A stretch of 64,000 nt of DNA. It comes from CAG-698 sp045577945. GTDB taxonomy: Bacteria; Bacillota_I; Bacilli_A; ML615J-28; CAG-698. Below are positions 1 through 8,118 of the stretch, piece after piece; position 1 is the stretch's first letter; every line of letters starts with the position of its first letter. A program made the position numbers and the translations under genes. A model generated the notes under the pieces. That model made no database searches. It was given only the letters and a program-made list of their open reading frames with translations, and was not told the origin of the DNA. The DNA lies in NCBI GenBank assembly GCA_045577945.1, contig JAZNJG010000142.1, positions 22,969-86,968 of the forward strand, in the 5' to 3' direction.

Positions 1-1
1 T

Positions 2-667
2 GCTAATATTGATAAAGGTACTGCTGAAAAACTATCTAAGCTTTGTGGTGTTGTTGATGTTTCAAATTATGGTGAGATTTTTGGAAAACAATATTGTTTT
101 GATTCTGTTAAGAATTTAACAGATACTGGAATGAAACAAGTAAATATACATCAATTATTATCAAGTGAGACATATCAACAATGTTTAGATCTATTGGATA
201 GCAGAGTTAAAGATGAGCGGTTAGAGAAATTAAATGCAATTGTATTTTTATCACTAAAACAAAAGGGTAGAGGTATCAACTATCATCCTATGACTCAAGA
301 TCAATTTAACGTTATAGTTGATAAAGCATTTGAATTAGGTGTTAGTATTGGTTTTGATTCTTGTAGTTCATTAAAAGTGTTTAATTATTTGAAGAATAAA
401 AATGATAAGCAAGATTTAACTCAATTTATCGAGCCTTGTGAATCTTCTTTATTCTCAATGTATGTAAATGTTGAGGGTAAATATTTTCCTTGTTCATTTA
501 CAGAAGGAGAACAAGAATGGAAAGAAGGTTTAGATATTTTGAATTGTGATGATTTTATAAAAGATATTTGGTATCATGAAAAGACTAAAACTTTTAGAGC
601 TAAATTATTAAACACACAAAAAACAAACTGTCATAATTGTAGACACTGTCCAATGTTTAAAATATAG
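2..667 (+). CDS. Radical SAM protein with SPASM-like C-terminus, 5' end cut by window edge
   Basis: The reading frame is open from base 2 through the ATG at 131, so the gene starts outside the window and only its last 221 residues are visible. The segment DTGMKQVNIHQLLS around the ATG resembles the end of a radical SAM barrel. The C-terminus has a cysteine in FPCSF and a terminal CHNCRHC cluster, as in SPASM-type auxiliary iron-sulfur domains. The CxxxCxxC motif that binds the SAM cluster would lie upstream and is not seen. Family knowledge suggests radical chemistry on a peptide or small molecule; the substrate is unknown. A GAAAGG ribosome site and a 22-residue peptide follow directly. Confidence 0.6.
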   Translation, partial: ANIDKGTAEKLSKLCGVVDVSNYGEIFGKQYCFDSVKNLTDTGMKQVNIHQLLSSETYQQCLDLLDSRVKDERLEKLNAIVFLSLKQKGRGINYHPMTQDQFNVIVDKAFELGVSIGFDSCSSLKVFNYLKNKNDKQDLTQFIEPCESSLFSMYVNVEGKYFPCSFTEGEQEWKEGLDILNCDDFIKDIWYHEKTKTFRAKLLNTQKTNCHNCRHCPMFKI

Positions 668-679
668 AAAGGCTATTAT

Positions 680-748
680 ATGAAGAAATTTTGGAATATA
701 CATAGAGTTATGCTTGTTATATTAACAATGATTTTAGTATTTGCTTAG
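680..748 (+). CDS. Possible 22-residue membrane peptide
   Basis: A short frame has AGAAAGG upstream and encodes a basic start (MKKFWNIHR) followed by a hydrophobic stretch. It lies between the radical SAM gene and the next gene, and its stop overlaps the ribosome site of the following gene. It could be a tiny membrane peptide or a leader; there is no homology basis. Confidence 0.3.
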   Translation: MKKFWNIHRVMLVILTMILVFA

Positions 749-810
749 GAGAATATTATATGAAAATAAGAAACGGTTGGGTAGGAAATTCAAGCAGTAG
801 TTCATTTATT
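741..810 (+). repeat. 70-bp direct repeat, copy 1 (leader and N-terminus)
   Basis: The sequence from TTGCTTAGGAG through the codons for SSSSSFI recurs unchanged at 9821-9890. It covers the ribosome site, start codon and first 17 codons of two otherwise unrelated genes. This suggests duplication of an expression and N-terminal module. Confidence 0.85.
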
Positions 811-1593
811 CTATTACTAGATAATCCAGAAAATCGTGAAGAATTTGAAACATGGTTTGAAGATTGTGGTTATAGATCAAAAGATGAAAATGAAAAGATA
901 GAAAAAATTAAATCTACAATTAATAGTGTAAAGACATTGTATAACAATAATAGTATATCTTTTGATGATGCAAATACTATTATTGATAGTATGAGAGATA
1001 CTATTAAAGATATTCCAGGAGTTTTTCTATTTAATAATTCAATAGATAATTGTCTGCTGATAGAAAATAATATATATTATAGTGAATTTACATGTGAAAA
1101 GGTTATGGATCTTTTATGGGATGCCTGGAATAAACAAGGTATAGCTAATTGTAGTGAATCTGAATTTTGTAAAGAAGATAATATTCGAGTATTTAATAAA
1201 ATAGAAGATTGGAAAGAGCAATTAGATGATAAGAATTCATACTTATATCAAACAATTCAAGAAGAAGTTGAAAGAGGATTACGGGATAATTTAGATTATA
1301 AGATTAATGGAGATAATATAAATCTAAAATATCGCGAATATCATTGTTTTGATGACACTATATCAGTGTATGATATAAGTGATAGTAAATCATATAGAGA
1401 TTTTATCGATATGCTAACACAGCAAAAAATCGACTACATTCGTGGTGTGTTACTAGATGATTATAAGAATCTTAATTGTTATGTAATTACTTTCTGTTCA
1501 GATGATGGTGAATCAACAGATTTTGACTACATAGGAAGATCAGGATATATATTCAGAGACACTCTTTTCTGTATTCGTAATGAAAATAGTTAA
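760..1593 (+). CDS. Hypothetical protein with SSSSSFIL N-terminus
   Basis: Unrecognised acidic 277-residue protein. Its first 17 residues, MKIRNGWVGNSSSSSFI, are identical to the start of the protein at 9840. The DNA identity also covers the upstream ribosome site (AGGAG, 6-7 bases before ATG), giving a 70-bp direct repeat. After the shared start the two proteins differ completely. Similar serine-rich starts occur in small proteins of other large phages, so the leader may be a functional tag. An early-type promoter follows the gene. Confidence 0.7.
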   Translation: MKIRNGWVGNSSSSSFILLLDNPENREEFETWFEDCGYRSKDENEKIEKIKSTINSVKTLYNNNSISFDDANTIIDSMRDTIKDIPGVFLFNNSIDNCLLIENNIYYSEFTCEKVMDLLWDAWNKQGIANCSESEFCKEDNIRVFNKIEDWKEQLDDKNSYLYQTIQEEVERGLRDNLDYKINGDNINLKYREYHCFDDTISVYDISDSKSYRDFIDMLTQQKIDYIRGVLLDDYKNLNCYVITFCSDDGESTDFDYIGRSGYIFRDTLFCIRNENS

Positions 1594-1601
1594 TTTTTCT
1601 C

Positions 1602-1630
1602 TTGATTATATATGAAAATTATTATATAAT
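1602..1630 (+). promoter_or_regulatory. Early-type promoter (TTGATT-17-TATAAT)
   Basis: TTGATT at 1602-1607 and TATAAT at 1625-1630 are 17 bases apart, 51 bases before the ATG at 1681. The same pair, with a similar A/T-rich spacer, occurs at 12674, 18648, 22318, 23337 and 31319, which suggests a sigma-70-like early class. Confidence 0.7.
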
Positions 1631-1680
1631 AAATTTATAAAATGATGATATTGTGTTAATTTAACTGAAAGGAAGCAAAT

Positions 1681-2175
1681 ATGAAAAAATGCACAAAATG
1701 TGGTCGAGTTTTAGATGAATCTCATTTTTCTAAACAAGCTAGAGGAAAAAATCATTTAAGACCGTGGTGTAAAGATTGTTGTAATGAATATGCTAAAGAG
1801 TATACACGTAAAAAGAAAATTGCAATGGGTGAAAGAAATATTAGCCGAGTTATTACTAATAATATGGTTGATGATATTTTTAACGTTAAAAATCTTAAAG
1901 ATATCCCTACTAAAATTAAAAAATCTTTAAAATTACCTAAAAAACTTTTAGAAGATAATATAAGCAACCATACAATTAGATCAAATATCACTAATGTTTT
2001 AAGAAGATCACAGAGTGTAGTTCATATTAGTCAAATTCAAGTAGCATATTACAGAATGTTCGGCGAATTAATCAAGAGTAGAGCTCTTTCACTTCATCTA
2101 AATCATATGAAGAAAAAAGATTCAAATTTAATGAATGTATCGAAAGGGTACTACTCTTATAAAAGAGAGGAGTAA
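1681..2175 (+). CDS. Zinc-ribbon protein of unknown function
   Basis: 164 residues. The N-terminus has two cysteine pairs (CTKCG at 4-7 and CKDCC near 30-33) with KQARGKNHLRPWC between them, as in the zinc-binding lobe of phage recombination-endonuclease-VII-like and HNH proteins. The catalytic HNH or NHR residues of those nucleases are not evident. The C-terminal half is basic and helical. It is first in a short operon with an ArsR-like gene starting 3 bases after its stop, driven by the promoter at 1602. A DNA-binding or regulatory role is inferred only. Confidence 0.6.
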   Translation: MKKCTKCGRVLDESHFSKQARGKNHLRPWCKDCCNEYAKEYTRKKKIAMGERNISRVITNNMVDDIFNVKNLKDIPTKIKKSLKLPKKLLEDNISNHTIRSNITNVLRRSQSVVHISQIQVAYYRMFGELIKSRALSLHLNHMKKKDSNLMNVSKGYYSYKREE

Positions 2176-2178
2176 ATA

Positions 2179-2478
2179 ATGAAAAATAATATTATACAGT
2201 GTATTTCCCTTGATTATAGATTTAATATCATTAAATTTATAAATGAAAAAGGTGAAGTTGCAGTTAATGATATTATTAATGAGTTTTCTCATTTTAATAT
2301 TAAACAATCTGTTGTTTCACAAACACTAAGAATATTTCGTGAGAATGGCTTAGTTGATTATAAAGGGGATAAGCAAAAGCATATCTATTATATTAAAAAT
2401 AAATATGTTTCTGATCTTATTAAAATTGTTGAATTAGTAATGAATGGAGATAAATTAGAAAATGTGTCTGCTGAGTGA
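2179..2478 (+). CDS. ArsR-like winged-helix DNA-binding protein
   Basis: 99 residues with the layout of ArsR/SmtB repressors: helices, the segment FNIKQSVVSQTLRIFRENGL as recognition helix (about residues 42-61), and a wing ending in KHIYYIK. The metal-binding ELxVCDL-type motif is absent, so it probably acts as a plain transcription regulator. It is co-transcribed with the zinc-ribbon gene, and its 3' end overlaps the start of the next frame. Confidence 0.75.
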   Translation: MKNNIIQCISLDYRFNIIKFINEKGEVAVNDIINEFSHFNIKQSVVSQTLRIFRENGLVDYKGDKQKHIYYIKNKYVSDLIKIVELVMNGDKLENVSAE

Positions 2479-2689
2479 AATCGGGAAAAATAGTACATGG
2501 GTAAAACCAGAAAGAATGTTAGTAATTCAAAGAAAGAACGTTTCATATAATTCGTTTTGGAATGAAAGTAAACATAAATGGGGTGGTTTACTAGATGCAA
2601 CAATTTATAGTGATGACACTACACTCCCAACTTTTCAAGATGTTGAGTATAGTGTTGTTGATTATCGCGAGCTAACAAATATAAAATAA
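2462..2689 (+). CDS. Hypothetical small protein
   Basis: 75 residues in the +1 frame relative to the ArsR-like gene, overlapping its last 17 bases. A shorter product starting at the internal MLVIQRK is possible. The sequence is rich in W, T and D and shows no recognisable motif. A strong terminator hairpin follows at 2715. Confidence 0.45.
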   Translation: MCLLSEIGKNSTWVKPERMLVIQRKNVSYNSFWNESKHKWGGLLDATIYSDDTTLPTFQDVEYSVVDYRELTNIK

Positions 2690-2714
2690 AAACTACATTC
2701 TAACTTGAAAGATA

Positions 2715-2755
2715 AAAATAAACATTTATTATAAAAATAAATGTTTATTTTTTTA
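2715..2755 (+). terminator. Rho-independent terminator
   Basis: A 16-bp inverted repeat (AAAATAAACATTTATT and its complement) with a 6-base loop, followed by T residues, closes the 1681-2689 operon. Confidence 0.8.
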
Positions 2756-2773
2756 CAATAAAGGAATAAAATA

Positions 2774-3316
2774 TTGTCAGTATACTTTACTAGTGATTGC
2801 CATTTTTCTCACCGCAATGTAATTACATTTTGTAACAGACCATATGAAGATATCAATCATATGAATAAATGTTTAATAGAGAATTGGAATAGTGTTGTTA
2901 CAAATAATGATGATATTTACTGTCTTGGTGATTTTGCGTGGAATTTTTCACCATCACAATTAAGTGAGATTATGAAGCAGTTGAATGGTCATAAACATTT
3001 AATATCTGGTAATCATGATAAACAGAAGATGCATATTAAATCGCAATTATGGGAAAGTGTTGAATATTATAAACATCTTAAAATTGATAAAAAGAGAATT
3101 ATTCTGTGTCATTATCCAATATTTGATTTCGATTGTGCTTATCATAAATCAATTCATTTATACGGTCATATACATAAGCAACAGGATTTTGATGAAATAA
3201 GTAAAATACATCGAAATAAAGGATTTTATTCATATTGTGTTGGTGTTGATTTTAACAATTATACACCTATTAAATTTGAAGATATACTAGAAAAGATCGA
3301 ATATAGTGAGGAGTAA
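2774..3316 (+). CDS. Calcineurin-like metallophosphoesterase
   Basis: 180 residues with the family's ordered motifs: SDCHFSHRN (residues 7-15), LGDFAW (about 52-57), SGNHDK (about 78-83), LCHYP and YGHIH. These supply the two-metal site of the calcineurin-like family. The start is TTG, with AAGGA eight bases upstream; no in-frame ATG fits. The small size matches phage and bacterial YfcE-type phosphodiesterases acting on nucleotides or phosphoesters; the substrate is not predictable. The next gene begins six bases after the stop. Confidence 0.85.
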   Translation: MSVYFTSDCHFSHRNVITFCNRPYEDINHMNKCLIENWNSVVTNNDDIYCLGDFAWNFSPSQLSEIMKQLNGHKHLISGNHDKQKMHIKSQLWESVEYYKHLKIDKKRIILCHYPIFDFDCAYHKSIHLYGHIHKQQDFDEISKIHRNKGFYSYCVGVDFNNYTPIKFEDILEKIEYSEE

Positions 3317-3321
3317 ATTTT

Positions 3322-3900
3322 ATGAAGAAGATACTACTTCTACAAAAAGATAAGTTAGAAAAATATAAAATAGATAACATATATAATGATATTTTATATA
3401 TTGGTGAAGAAAAATATTCACTATATAAAATAAACAATAATAATTATGATTTATATGTATTTACGTATGATAATGAAGATGATAAAAATTTATTATATAG
3501 CAATATAATTGATCATGTTACAAATCATAGTCTAGATAAAGATGTAATAATATATGATAAACCAGAGGATGTAGTATTCGATAATGATTTTTATTTTGTT
3601 TTAAGTGTAGGTAGTGGTGAATATGAAGATTACTATGAAAGAGCAATTGGTATTTTTAAAACAAGGTATAAAGCAGAACAATACTATAAAGAACATTGCG
3701 AGATAACATTAGAAAGTATTAAAAAACAAAATGAAGAGTATTATAAATACGAAGAAAACGAACCTATTTTTGAAGATTATAATAGTGTAGAAGATTATAA
3801 CAGCGCATATACTCAGTATTGGTCAGATAAAGTTTGTGAATATATACCAGAAGATAGTGCAACTTGTTGTCGAATTAATAAGTTAAAAATTATTGACTAA
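3322..3900 (+). CDS. Hypothetical protein
   Basis: 192 residues, acidic, very rich in Y, D, N and E, without signal peptide or membrane segment. No family recognised. It is translated together with the phosphoesterase, with GTGAGGAG overlapping the upstream stop as ribosome site. Confidence 0.65.
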   Translation: MKKILLLQKDKLEKYKIDNIYNDILYIGEEKYSLYKINNNNYDLYVFTYDNEDDKNLLYSNIIDHVTNHSLDKDVIIYDKPEDVVFDNDFYFVLSVGSGEYEDYYERAIGIFKTRYKAEQYYKEHCEITLESIKKQNEEYYKYEENEPIFEDYNSVEDYNSAYTQYWSDKVCEYIPEDSATCCRINKLKIID

Positions 3901-3993
3901 CCATAAATGTTTCTGAAAAATTATAAAAATTTATAAAACAAATTCAATTTTTATATAAATTTATATTAAATTGTAAGTTTTTATATAAGAAAA

Positions 3994-4008
3994 CATAAAT
4001 AATTACAT
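3994..4008 (+). promoter_or_regulatory. Late promoter, CATAAATAATTACAT
   Basis: Matches the recurrent TATAAATAATTA motif, which resembles the T4 late promoter TATAAATA. It lies 30 bases before the ATG at 4038. Confidence 0.55.
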
Positions 4009-4037
4009 ATATTAATACTTTATAATATGGTAGTATA

Positions 4038-4325
4038 ATGAAAGCAAAATATAAAATAGGTGATGAGATCTTTATAAATAACCCAACAGGTGATAAAATT
4101 AGTAAATCTGTAGAAGGTATAGCATATACAAAAGACAAGATTTACTACTTAACAGATGCTATTGATTTAGCAATTTTAGGTTATGAAGAAGATGAAATTT
4201 GTCTAAATGAAAGAGCTCAAGCTAAAAAGGATATACAGAATAATATAGAAAAATTAAGTGATATGATTTTTGATGAAAAAATCAAGTTATATATGCTTGA
4301 AACTCAAGATAATTTTACAATATAA
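4038..4325 (+). CDS. Hypothetical protein
   Basis: 95 residues. The first half looks like a small beta-barrel (KYKIGDEIFINNPTGDKI, then IYYLTDAID), as in phage proteins that describe a setting or sensor. The rest is helical and charged. No function assigned. Confidence 0.6.
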   Translation: MKAKYKIGDEIFINNPTGDKISKSVEGIAYTKDKIYYLTDAIDLAILGYEEDEICLNERAQAKKDIQNNIEKLSDMIFDEKIKLYMLETQDNFTI

Positions 4326-4424
4326 AAATAATTCTGAATAACTTCATAAAATTAATTGTTTATTCATAATTTAATATTATATTTATTAATGTAAAGCAGT
4401 TAATTTTATTAAGGAGTTTATATT

Positions 4425-4664
4425 ATGAGTAGTATTGTAGATATTCGTTATTGTAAAGATAATGGTGGTTATTATATGGTTTTAGGTAGCGCTGAAAATG
4501 TCCAAAAAGGCGCATATAGAGTATTATGGGACTGTGGTTTAAGATCTCATGATTTTAAAGAAGATATAATTAAAGATCGTCTTGTTAAAAGATTAACAGT
4601 TAATATAGGTCGTGAAAAAAATCGTTGGGATAAATTAATATCAATTATAAATGCATATAAATAA
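4425..4664 (+). CDS. Hypothetical protein
   Basis: 79 residues with a good AAGGAG site. It shows an alternating beta/alpha pattern and many basic residues at the C-terminus. Convergent with the gp15-like gene; the shared hairpin at 4679 lies between them. Confidence 0.6.
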   Translation: MSSIVDIRYCKDNGGYYMVLGSAENVQKGAYRVLWDCGLRSHDFKEDIIKDRLVKRLTVNIGREKNRWDKLISIINAYK

Positions 4665-4678
4665 AGAAGTGATATAAA

Positions 4679-4711
4679 AACAATAGAGGAATTTATAATT
4701 CCTCTATTGTT
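4679..4711. terminator. Bidirectional terminator between convergent genes
   Basis: A perfect 15-bp inverted repeat (AACAATAGAGGAATT) with a 3-base loop lies between the + gene ending at 4664 and the - gene ending at 4693. It includes the last codons of the gp15-like gene. Confidence 0.8.
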
Positions 4712-5472
4712 ATATTTGTAATAACTTCATGGTCATCGTATTTTTCAGCTGTTTCTGGTTCGATATGGACACTGATTTTCTCGATAAAAGTATTTGCCTC
4801 ATCATCAGTCATTTGAATATTCATATTCTTAATTGTTTTGCCTGAATAAGATGGTCCGTATAAATAACCATACACTTTAAAAGAAAGATTTCTTGTTAAT
4901 CTGCGACTTGTTTCATCATAAACACCTTCAAATTCATCAACCTTATCCATTCCTTCCCATGTTACTTTATATTCAGTATTATTAGATAAAAAATCGATAT
5001 CATTTATATAGAATGAAAATGAAGGTGTAAAATAGGGTAAAATTTGCTCAATTAGTTGAAACAAATCGTTATTTCGAGTTGCGGTCATCCTAACATCAAA
5101 ATTAAAAATTACTGGTATTCTATTTTTTATATACTTAACTTGTGAATCTATACCCTGACATCTAATTGTATTTGATGAATTTAATAATCTTGATGAATCA
5201 GGTTCAATATTAGTTAAGTAATATGAAAGAATAGGAGATTCCATTTTAACCATAGCTTTATATAGATCAGGATTATCTTGCTGAACTACATTAGGATTTT
5301 TGATAATTGCATACCATTTTTCCTTATTAGAATATATTAAGGGTACATTAATAATCTTTTTTGGTTTACCCTTAATATCTCTCGTAATTTTAAGCTCACT
5401 AAATATATAACCAAAAGAAGCAGTTACTTTTTTAATTATATCAGGAAAAAAATATTCTGTTGCGATAGGCAT
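4693..5472 (-). CDS. 15: Tail sheath stabiliser and completion protein (T4 gp15-like)
   Basis: 259 residues. It follows the T4 gp15 layout: FGYIFSELKITRDIKGK near the N-terminus, then VPLIYSNKEKW (T4: VPITYASKEHF), then DLFQLIEQILPYFTPSF (T4: DMFQIVEQILPYFQPHF), and a C-terminal LTRNLSFKVYGYLYGP. In T4 this protein forms a hexameric ring on top of the tail tube and sheath and joins tail to head. The bidirectional late-type motif at 5502 precedes it. Confidence 0.88.
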   Translation of the reverse strand: MPIATEYFFPDIIKKVTASFGYIFSELKITRDIKGKPKKIINVPLIYSNKEKWYAIIKNPNVVQQDNPDLYKAMVKMESPILSYYLTNIEPDSSRLLNSSNTIRCQGIDSQVKYIKNRIPVIFNFDVRMTATRNNDLFQLIEQILPYFTPSFSFYINDIDFLSNNTEYKVTWEGMDKVDEFEGVYDETSRRLTRNLSFKVYGYLYGPSYSGKTIKNMNIQMTDDEANTFIEKISVHIEPETAEKYDDHEVITNITIEEL

Positions 5473-5501
5473 TCTGTATTGATTCTCGTTAAATAAAACT
5501 A

Positions 5502-5515
5502 TATAAATATTTATA
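5502..5515. promoter_or_regulatory. Palindromic late promoter serving both directions
   Basis: TATAAATATTTATA is a perfect palindrome between the divergent gp15-like and Hsp20 genes. It presents a T4-like TATAAATA on both strands. Confidence 0.55.
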
Positions 5516-5584
5516 GGTAAAATGCTGCATAAAGGTTTTACCTATTATAAAATAAACTAATTTGCTGAAAAGGAATTAAAAAAG

Positions 5585-6055
5585 ATGTCAAATTTAAATA
5601 GACTTTTAGATAATACTATGCTCGCTTTTTTAGGAGGTAATGGTATTTTTGATGAATTAAATTTTTCGAAAAATATTGAAAATAGATTTACAAGTGTAAA
5701 CTACCCACCTTGCGATATTAAAAAAATAGAATATAAAAATGATATATGTGGTTATATTATTGAGTTAGCACTAGCTGGGTTTAAAAAAGAAGATATTAAT
5801 GTAAGTGAATTTGAAGAAAGAGGTATCAGATATCTTCATATTGATAATAATATTTCAAAAGAATCTACACCAGAAGATAGTGAATATAATACCACATATA
5901 TTAAAAAATCAATTTCAAGAAAACAATTTTCTTTAGATTTTCAAATTTCAAATGAATTAGAAATCGCAGATGCTAAAATGGAGAATGGATTACTATCTAT
6001 TAAATTAGATGTGATGAACACATCTTCTTCATCAAAACGCATTGAAATAAAATAA
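5585..6055 (+). CDS. Small heat-shock protein (Hsp20 family)
   Basis: 156 residues. An alpha-crystallin domain spans about 45-148, with PCDIKKIEYKNDICGYIIELALAGFKKEDINV and the C-terminal strand FSLDFQISNELEIADAKMENGLLSIKLDV. An I-x-I motif (IEI) ends the protein, as needed for oligomer contacts. Family members hold unfolding proteins for refolding by chaperonins. The gene sits directly before GroES and GroEL, so the three probably assist virion protein folding. The terminator at 6066 separates it from GroES. Confidence 0.9.
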   Translation: MSNLNRLLDNTMLAFLGGNGIFDELNFSKNIENRFTSVNYPPCDIKKIEYKNDICGYIIELALAGFKKEDINVSEFEERGIRYLHIDNNISKESTPEDSEYNTTYIKKSISRKQFSLDFQISNELEIADAKMENGLLSIKLDVMNTSSSSKRIEIK

Positions 6056-6065
6056 TCATTATAAT

Positions 6066-6108
6066 AAAATAGAGTTATAGTTAAAATATACACTATAACT
6101 CTATTTTT
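6066..6108 (+). terminator. Hairpin terminator after Hsp20
   Basis: AAATAGAGTTATAGT pairs with ACTATAACTCTATTT across a 10-base loop, followed by T residues. Confidence 0.75.
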
Positions 6109-6130
6109 AATTTATATAAAGGAAATTATA

Positions 6131-6379
6131 ATGTTGTATCGTGTTATTGGTAAAAGATTACTACTTGAACAGCAAGAAGATGATTCAAAAGGTTTAATTT
6201 ATAATCAAGATTTACAAGCATATAAAGTATTAGATAAGGGAAAAGAAGTCGAAGAAATCAATATTGGTGATATTATTATTGCTAATAAACAAAACGTTAT
6301 CACAACTAAATTTAAGCAAGATACAATTAAAGTTATTAGTGTTGATAATGTTGTGTGTTATATATCGCAAGGAGAATAA
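6131..6379 (+). CDS. groES: GroES-like co-chaperonin
   Basis: 82 residues, shorter than the usual 95-97. It starts YRVIGKRLLLEQQE as in Cpn10, has the conserved GDIIIA segment, and ends VDNVVCYISQ. The mobile loop that contacts GroEL (about residues 18-28) is short. It ends three bases before the groEL start. T4 gp31 is the known phage analogue that adapts the chaperonin for the large capsid protein; here the phage brings its own GroEL as well. Confidence 0.85.
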   Translation: MLYRVIGKRLLLEQQEDDSKGLIYNQDLQAYKVLDKGKEVEEINIGDIIIANKQNVITTKFKQDTIKVISVDNVVCYISQGE

Positions 6380-6382
6380 GTA

Positions 6383-8014
6383 ATGGTTGAATTAGTTGAT
6401 ATAGAGAAAGGAAAAGAAGCTAGAGAATTAATTCTTAATGGGGTTAAAAAACTAGTCGATTCAGTTTCTTGTACTATGGGAGCTGCTGGAAGAAACGTCT
6501 TAATTGAAAAACCATTTGCTAAACCTATTCTCACTAAAGATGGTGTTTCTGTTGCAAAACCTATATATTTAGAGAATAAATTTGAAAATATGGGTGCCCA
6601 GCTTGTAAAAGAGGTCGCTCAAAAAACAGTTGATGAAGTTGGTGACGGAACTACAACAGCAACAGTTTTAACAGGTGCTCTATATGAAAATTCTATTGAA
6701 TATTGTAATAAAGGATTCAATCCTGTTAAAATTAAACGTGGTATTGAGAGTTATAAACATGAATTAATTTCTTATTTAGAAGAAAATAAAAAAACTATTA
6801 ACAGTAGAGAAGATATTTTTAATGTTGCTAATATATCTGCAAATGGAGATAATGAAATTGCAGATGTAATTACAGAAGCAATCGATATTACAGGTGTTGA
6901 TGGTGTTGTCACAGTTGAAAATTCATCTACTACTTTAACCAATATAGAATATACAGAAGGTTTGCAGTTTGATTGTGGGTATGTATCACCATACTTTATC
7001 AATAATCAAAAGAAACTTAATTTTGAAGCAGAAAATTGTTACTTGTTAATAATTTCTGGTCATGTATATACTTTTGATGAATTGGCGGACCCATTAACAC
7101 TTGCACTACAAAATAATAAACCTATTGTAATCATTGCAAATGATTTTAGTCAAGATGTTATTAATACTTTAGTTAAGAATAGATTGCAACAAAATCTTAA
7201 AGTGTGCGCAGTAAGATTACCATATTATGGTGAAGAAAGAGAAGAATTTGCTGAAGATTTATCAATTGCACTCAGTTGTCCATATTTAAATACTAATATG
7301 AAAGAAACTATTCGTGATAATAGTTTATCTAAGTTAACAGATGGAGATAATAATTATATTTTAATTGATAAAATTACTGTTGATAAAAACACTATTACTT
7401 TCATTAATGAAAATAAAAATCAAGCTGATTTAGATAATCGAATTGAATATATTAAATCAAAATTAAATAATTCTAAATCACCTGTTGAACAAAATACATT
7501 AAGAGATCGATTGTCTAAATTAACCGGATCAGTTGCTATTATTAAAGTCGGTGGTGCTTCTGAAATTGAAGTTCAAGAAAAGAAAGATCGAATTGATGAT
7601 GCACTACATGCAACTAAAGCATCTATTAAAGAAGGTGTAGTTATTGGTGGTGGTATGGCTTTATTGAAAGCTGTAAATAGATTAGTTAAAAATCATAGAG
7701 ATGAAACGGATAGAGAGAAAATAGTAGCAATGGATATTTTAAAGAAATCTTTAATTAAACCAGCAACAACTATTTTATCAAATGCAGGTTATGATAGTGA
7801 TTTATTATTTGATAATGAGATTATTGAAAATAATAATATTGGTTATGATGTATCTAATAGCGTTATTCAGAAAGTTGATATGTTTGAGCAAGGTATTATA
7901 GATCCTATATTGGTTACAAAAACAGCTCTTTCTAATTCAATTTCTGTTGCTGGTTTATTAATGACAACAGAAACAGCTATTGCATTAAAAAATCAAGAAA
8001 ACGATATTGTATAG
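6383..8014 (+). CDS. groEL: GroEL-like chaperonin
   Basis: 543 residues, close to full bacterial length (about 548). Visible features include the N-terminal DSVSCTMGAAGRNVLIEK, the ATP site VGDGTTTATVLTGAL (about 84-98), and the hinge GGGMALLKA. The GGM-repeat tail of bacterial GroEL is missing; the protein ends QENDIV. Apical and intermediate domains are divergent, as in other phage chaperonins. It forms an operon with groES and is closed by a strong hairpin. The likely role is folding of capsid or tail proteins. Confidence 0.93.
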   Translation: MVELVDIEKGKEARELILNGVKKLVDSVSCTMGAAGRNVLIEKPFAKPILTKDGVSVAKPIYLENKFENMGAQLVKEVAQKTVDEVGDGTTTATVLTGALYENSIEYCNKGFNPVKIKRGIESYKHELISYLEENKKTINSREDIFNVANISANGDNEIADVITEAIDITGVDGVVTVENSSTTLTNIEYTEGLQFDCGYVSPYFINNQKKLNFEAENCYLLIISGHVYTFDELADPLTLALQNNKPIVIIANDFSQDVINTLVKNRLQQNLKVCAVRLPYYGEEREEFAEDLSIALSCPYLNTNMKETIRDNSLSKLTDGDNNYILIDKITVDKNTITFINENKNQADLDNRIEYIKSKLNNSKSPVEQNTLRDRLSKLTGSVAIIKVGGASEIEVQEKKDRIDDALHATKASIKEGVVIGGGMALLKAVNRLVKNHRDETDREKIVAMDILKKSLIKPATTILSNAGYDSDLLFDNEIIENNNIGYDVSNSVIQKVDMFEQGIIDPILVTKTALSNSISVAGLLMTTETAIALKNQENDIV

Positions 8015-8042
8015 ATTTTTAATAGTAATGTAAATTATACTA

Positions 8043-8076
8043 AAACACTGAAGTTTTTGTACTTCAGTGTTTTTTA
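8043..8076 (+). terminator. Terminator after groEL
   Basis: AAACACTGAAGT pairs with ACTTCAGTGTTT over a 6-base loop and is followed by a T run. Confidence 0.85.
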
Positions 8077-8077
8077 T

Positions 8078-8092
8078 GAATAAATAATTATA
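8078..8092 (+). promoter_or_regulatory. Late promoter, GAATAAATAATTATA
   Basis: Late-motif match 27 bases before the ATG at 8119, directly after the groEL terminator. It would start a late virion operon. Confidence 0.55.
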
Positions 8093-8118
8093 AGATAGAA
8101 TTATAAGTAGGTATAAGT

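Noticed and set aside
131..667. QueE-type radical SAM enzyme linked to the queuosine transporter
   Set aside because: The C-terminal cysteine cluster fits a SPASM-like protein and not the short QueE fold; the diagnostic N-terminus is outside the window.
1752..1991. Minus-strand frame of 79 codons opposite the zinc-ribbon gene
   Set aside because: Hydrophobic shadow of an A-rich coding strand, with no ribosome site and fully covered by a better gene.
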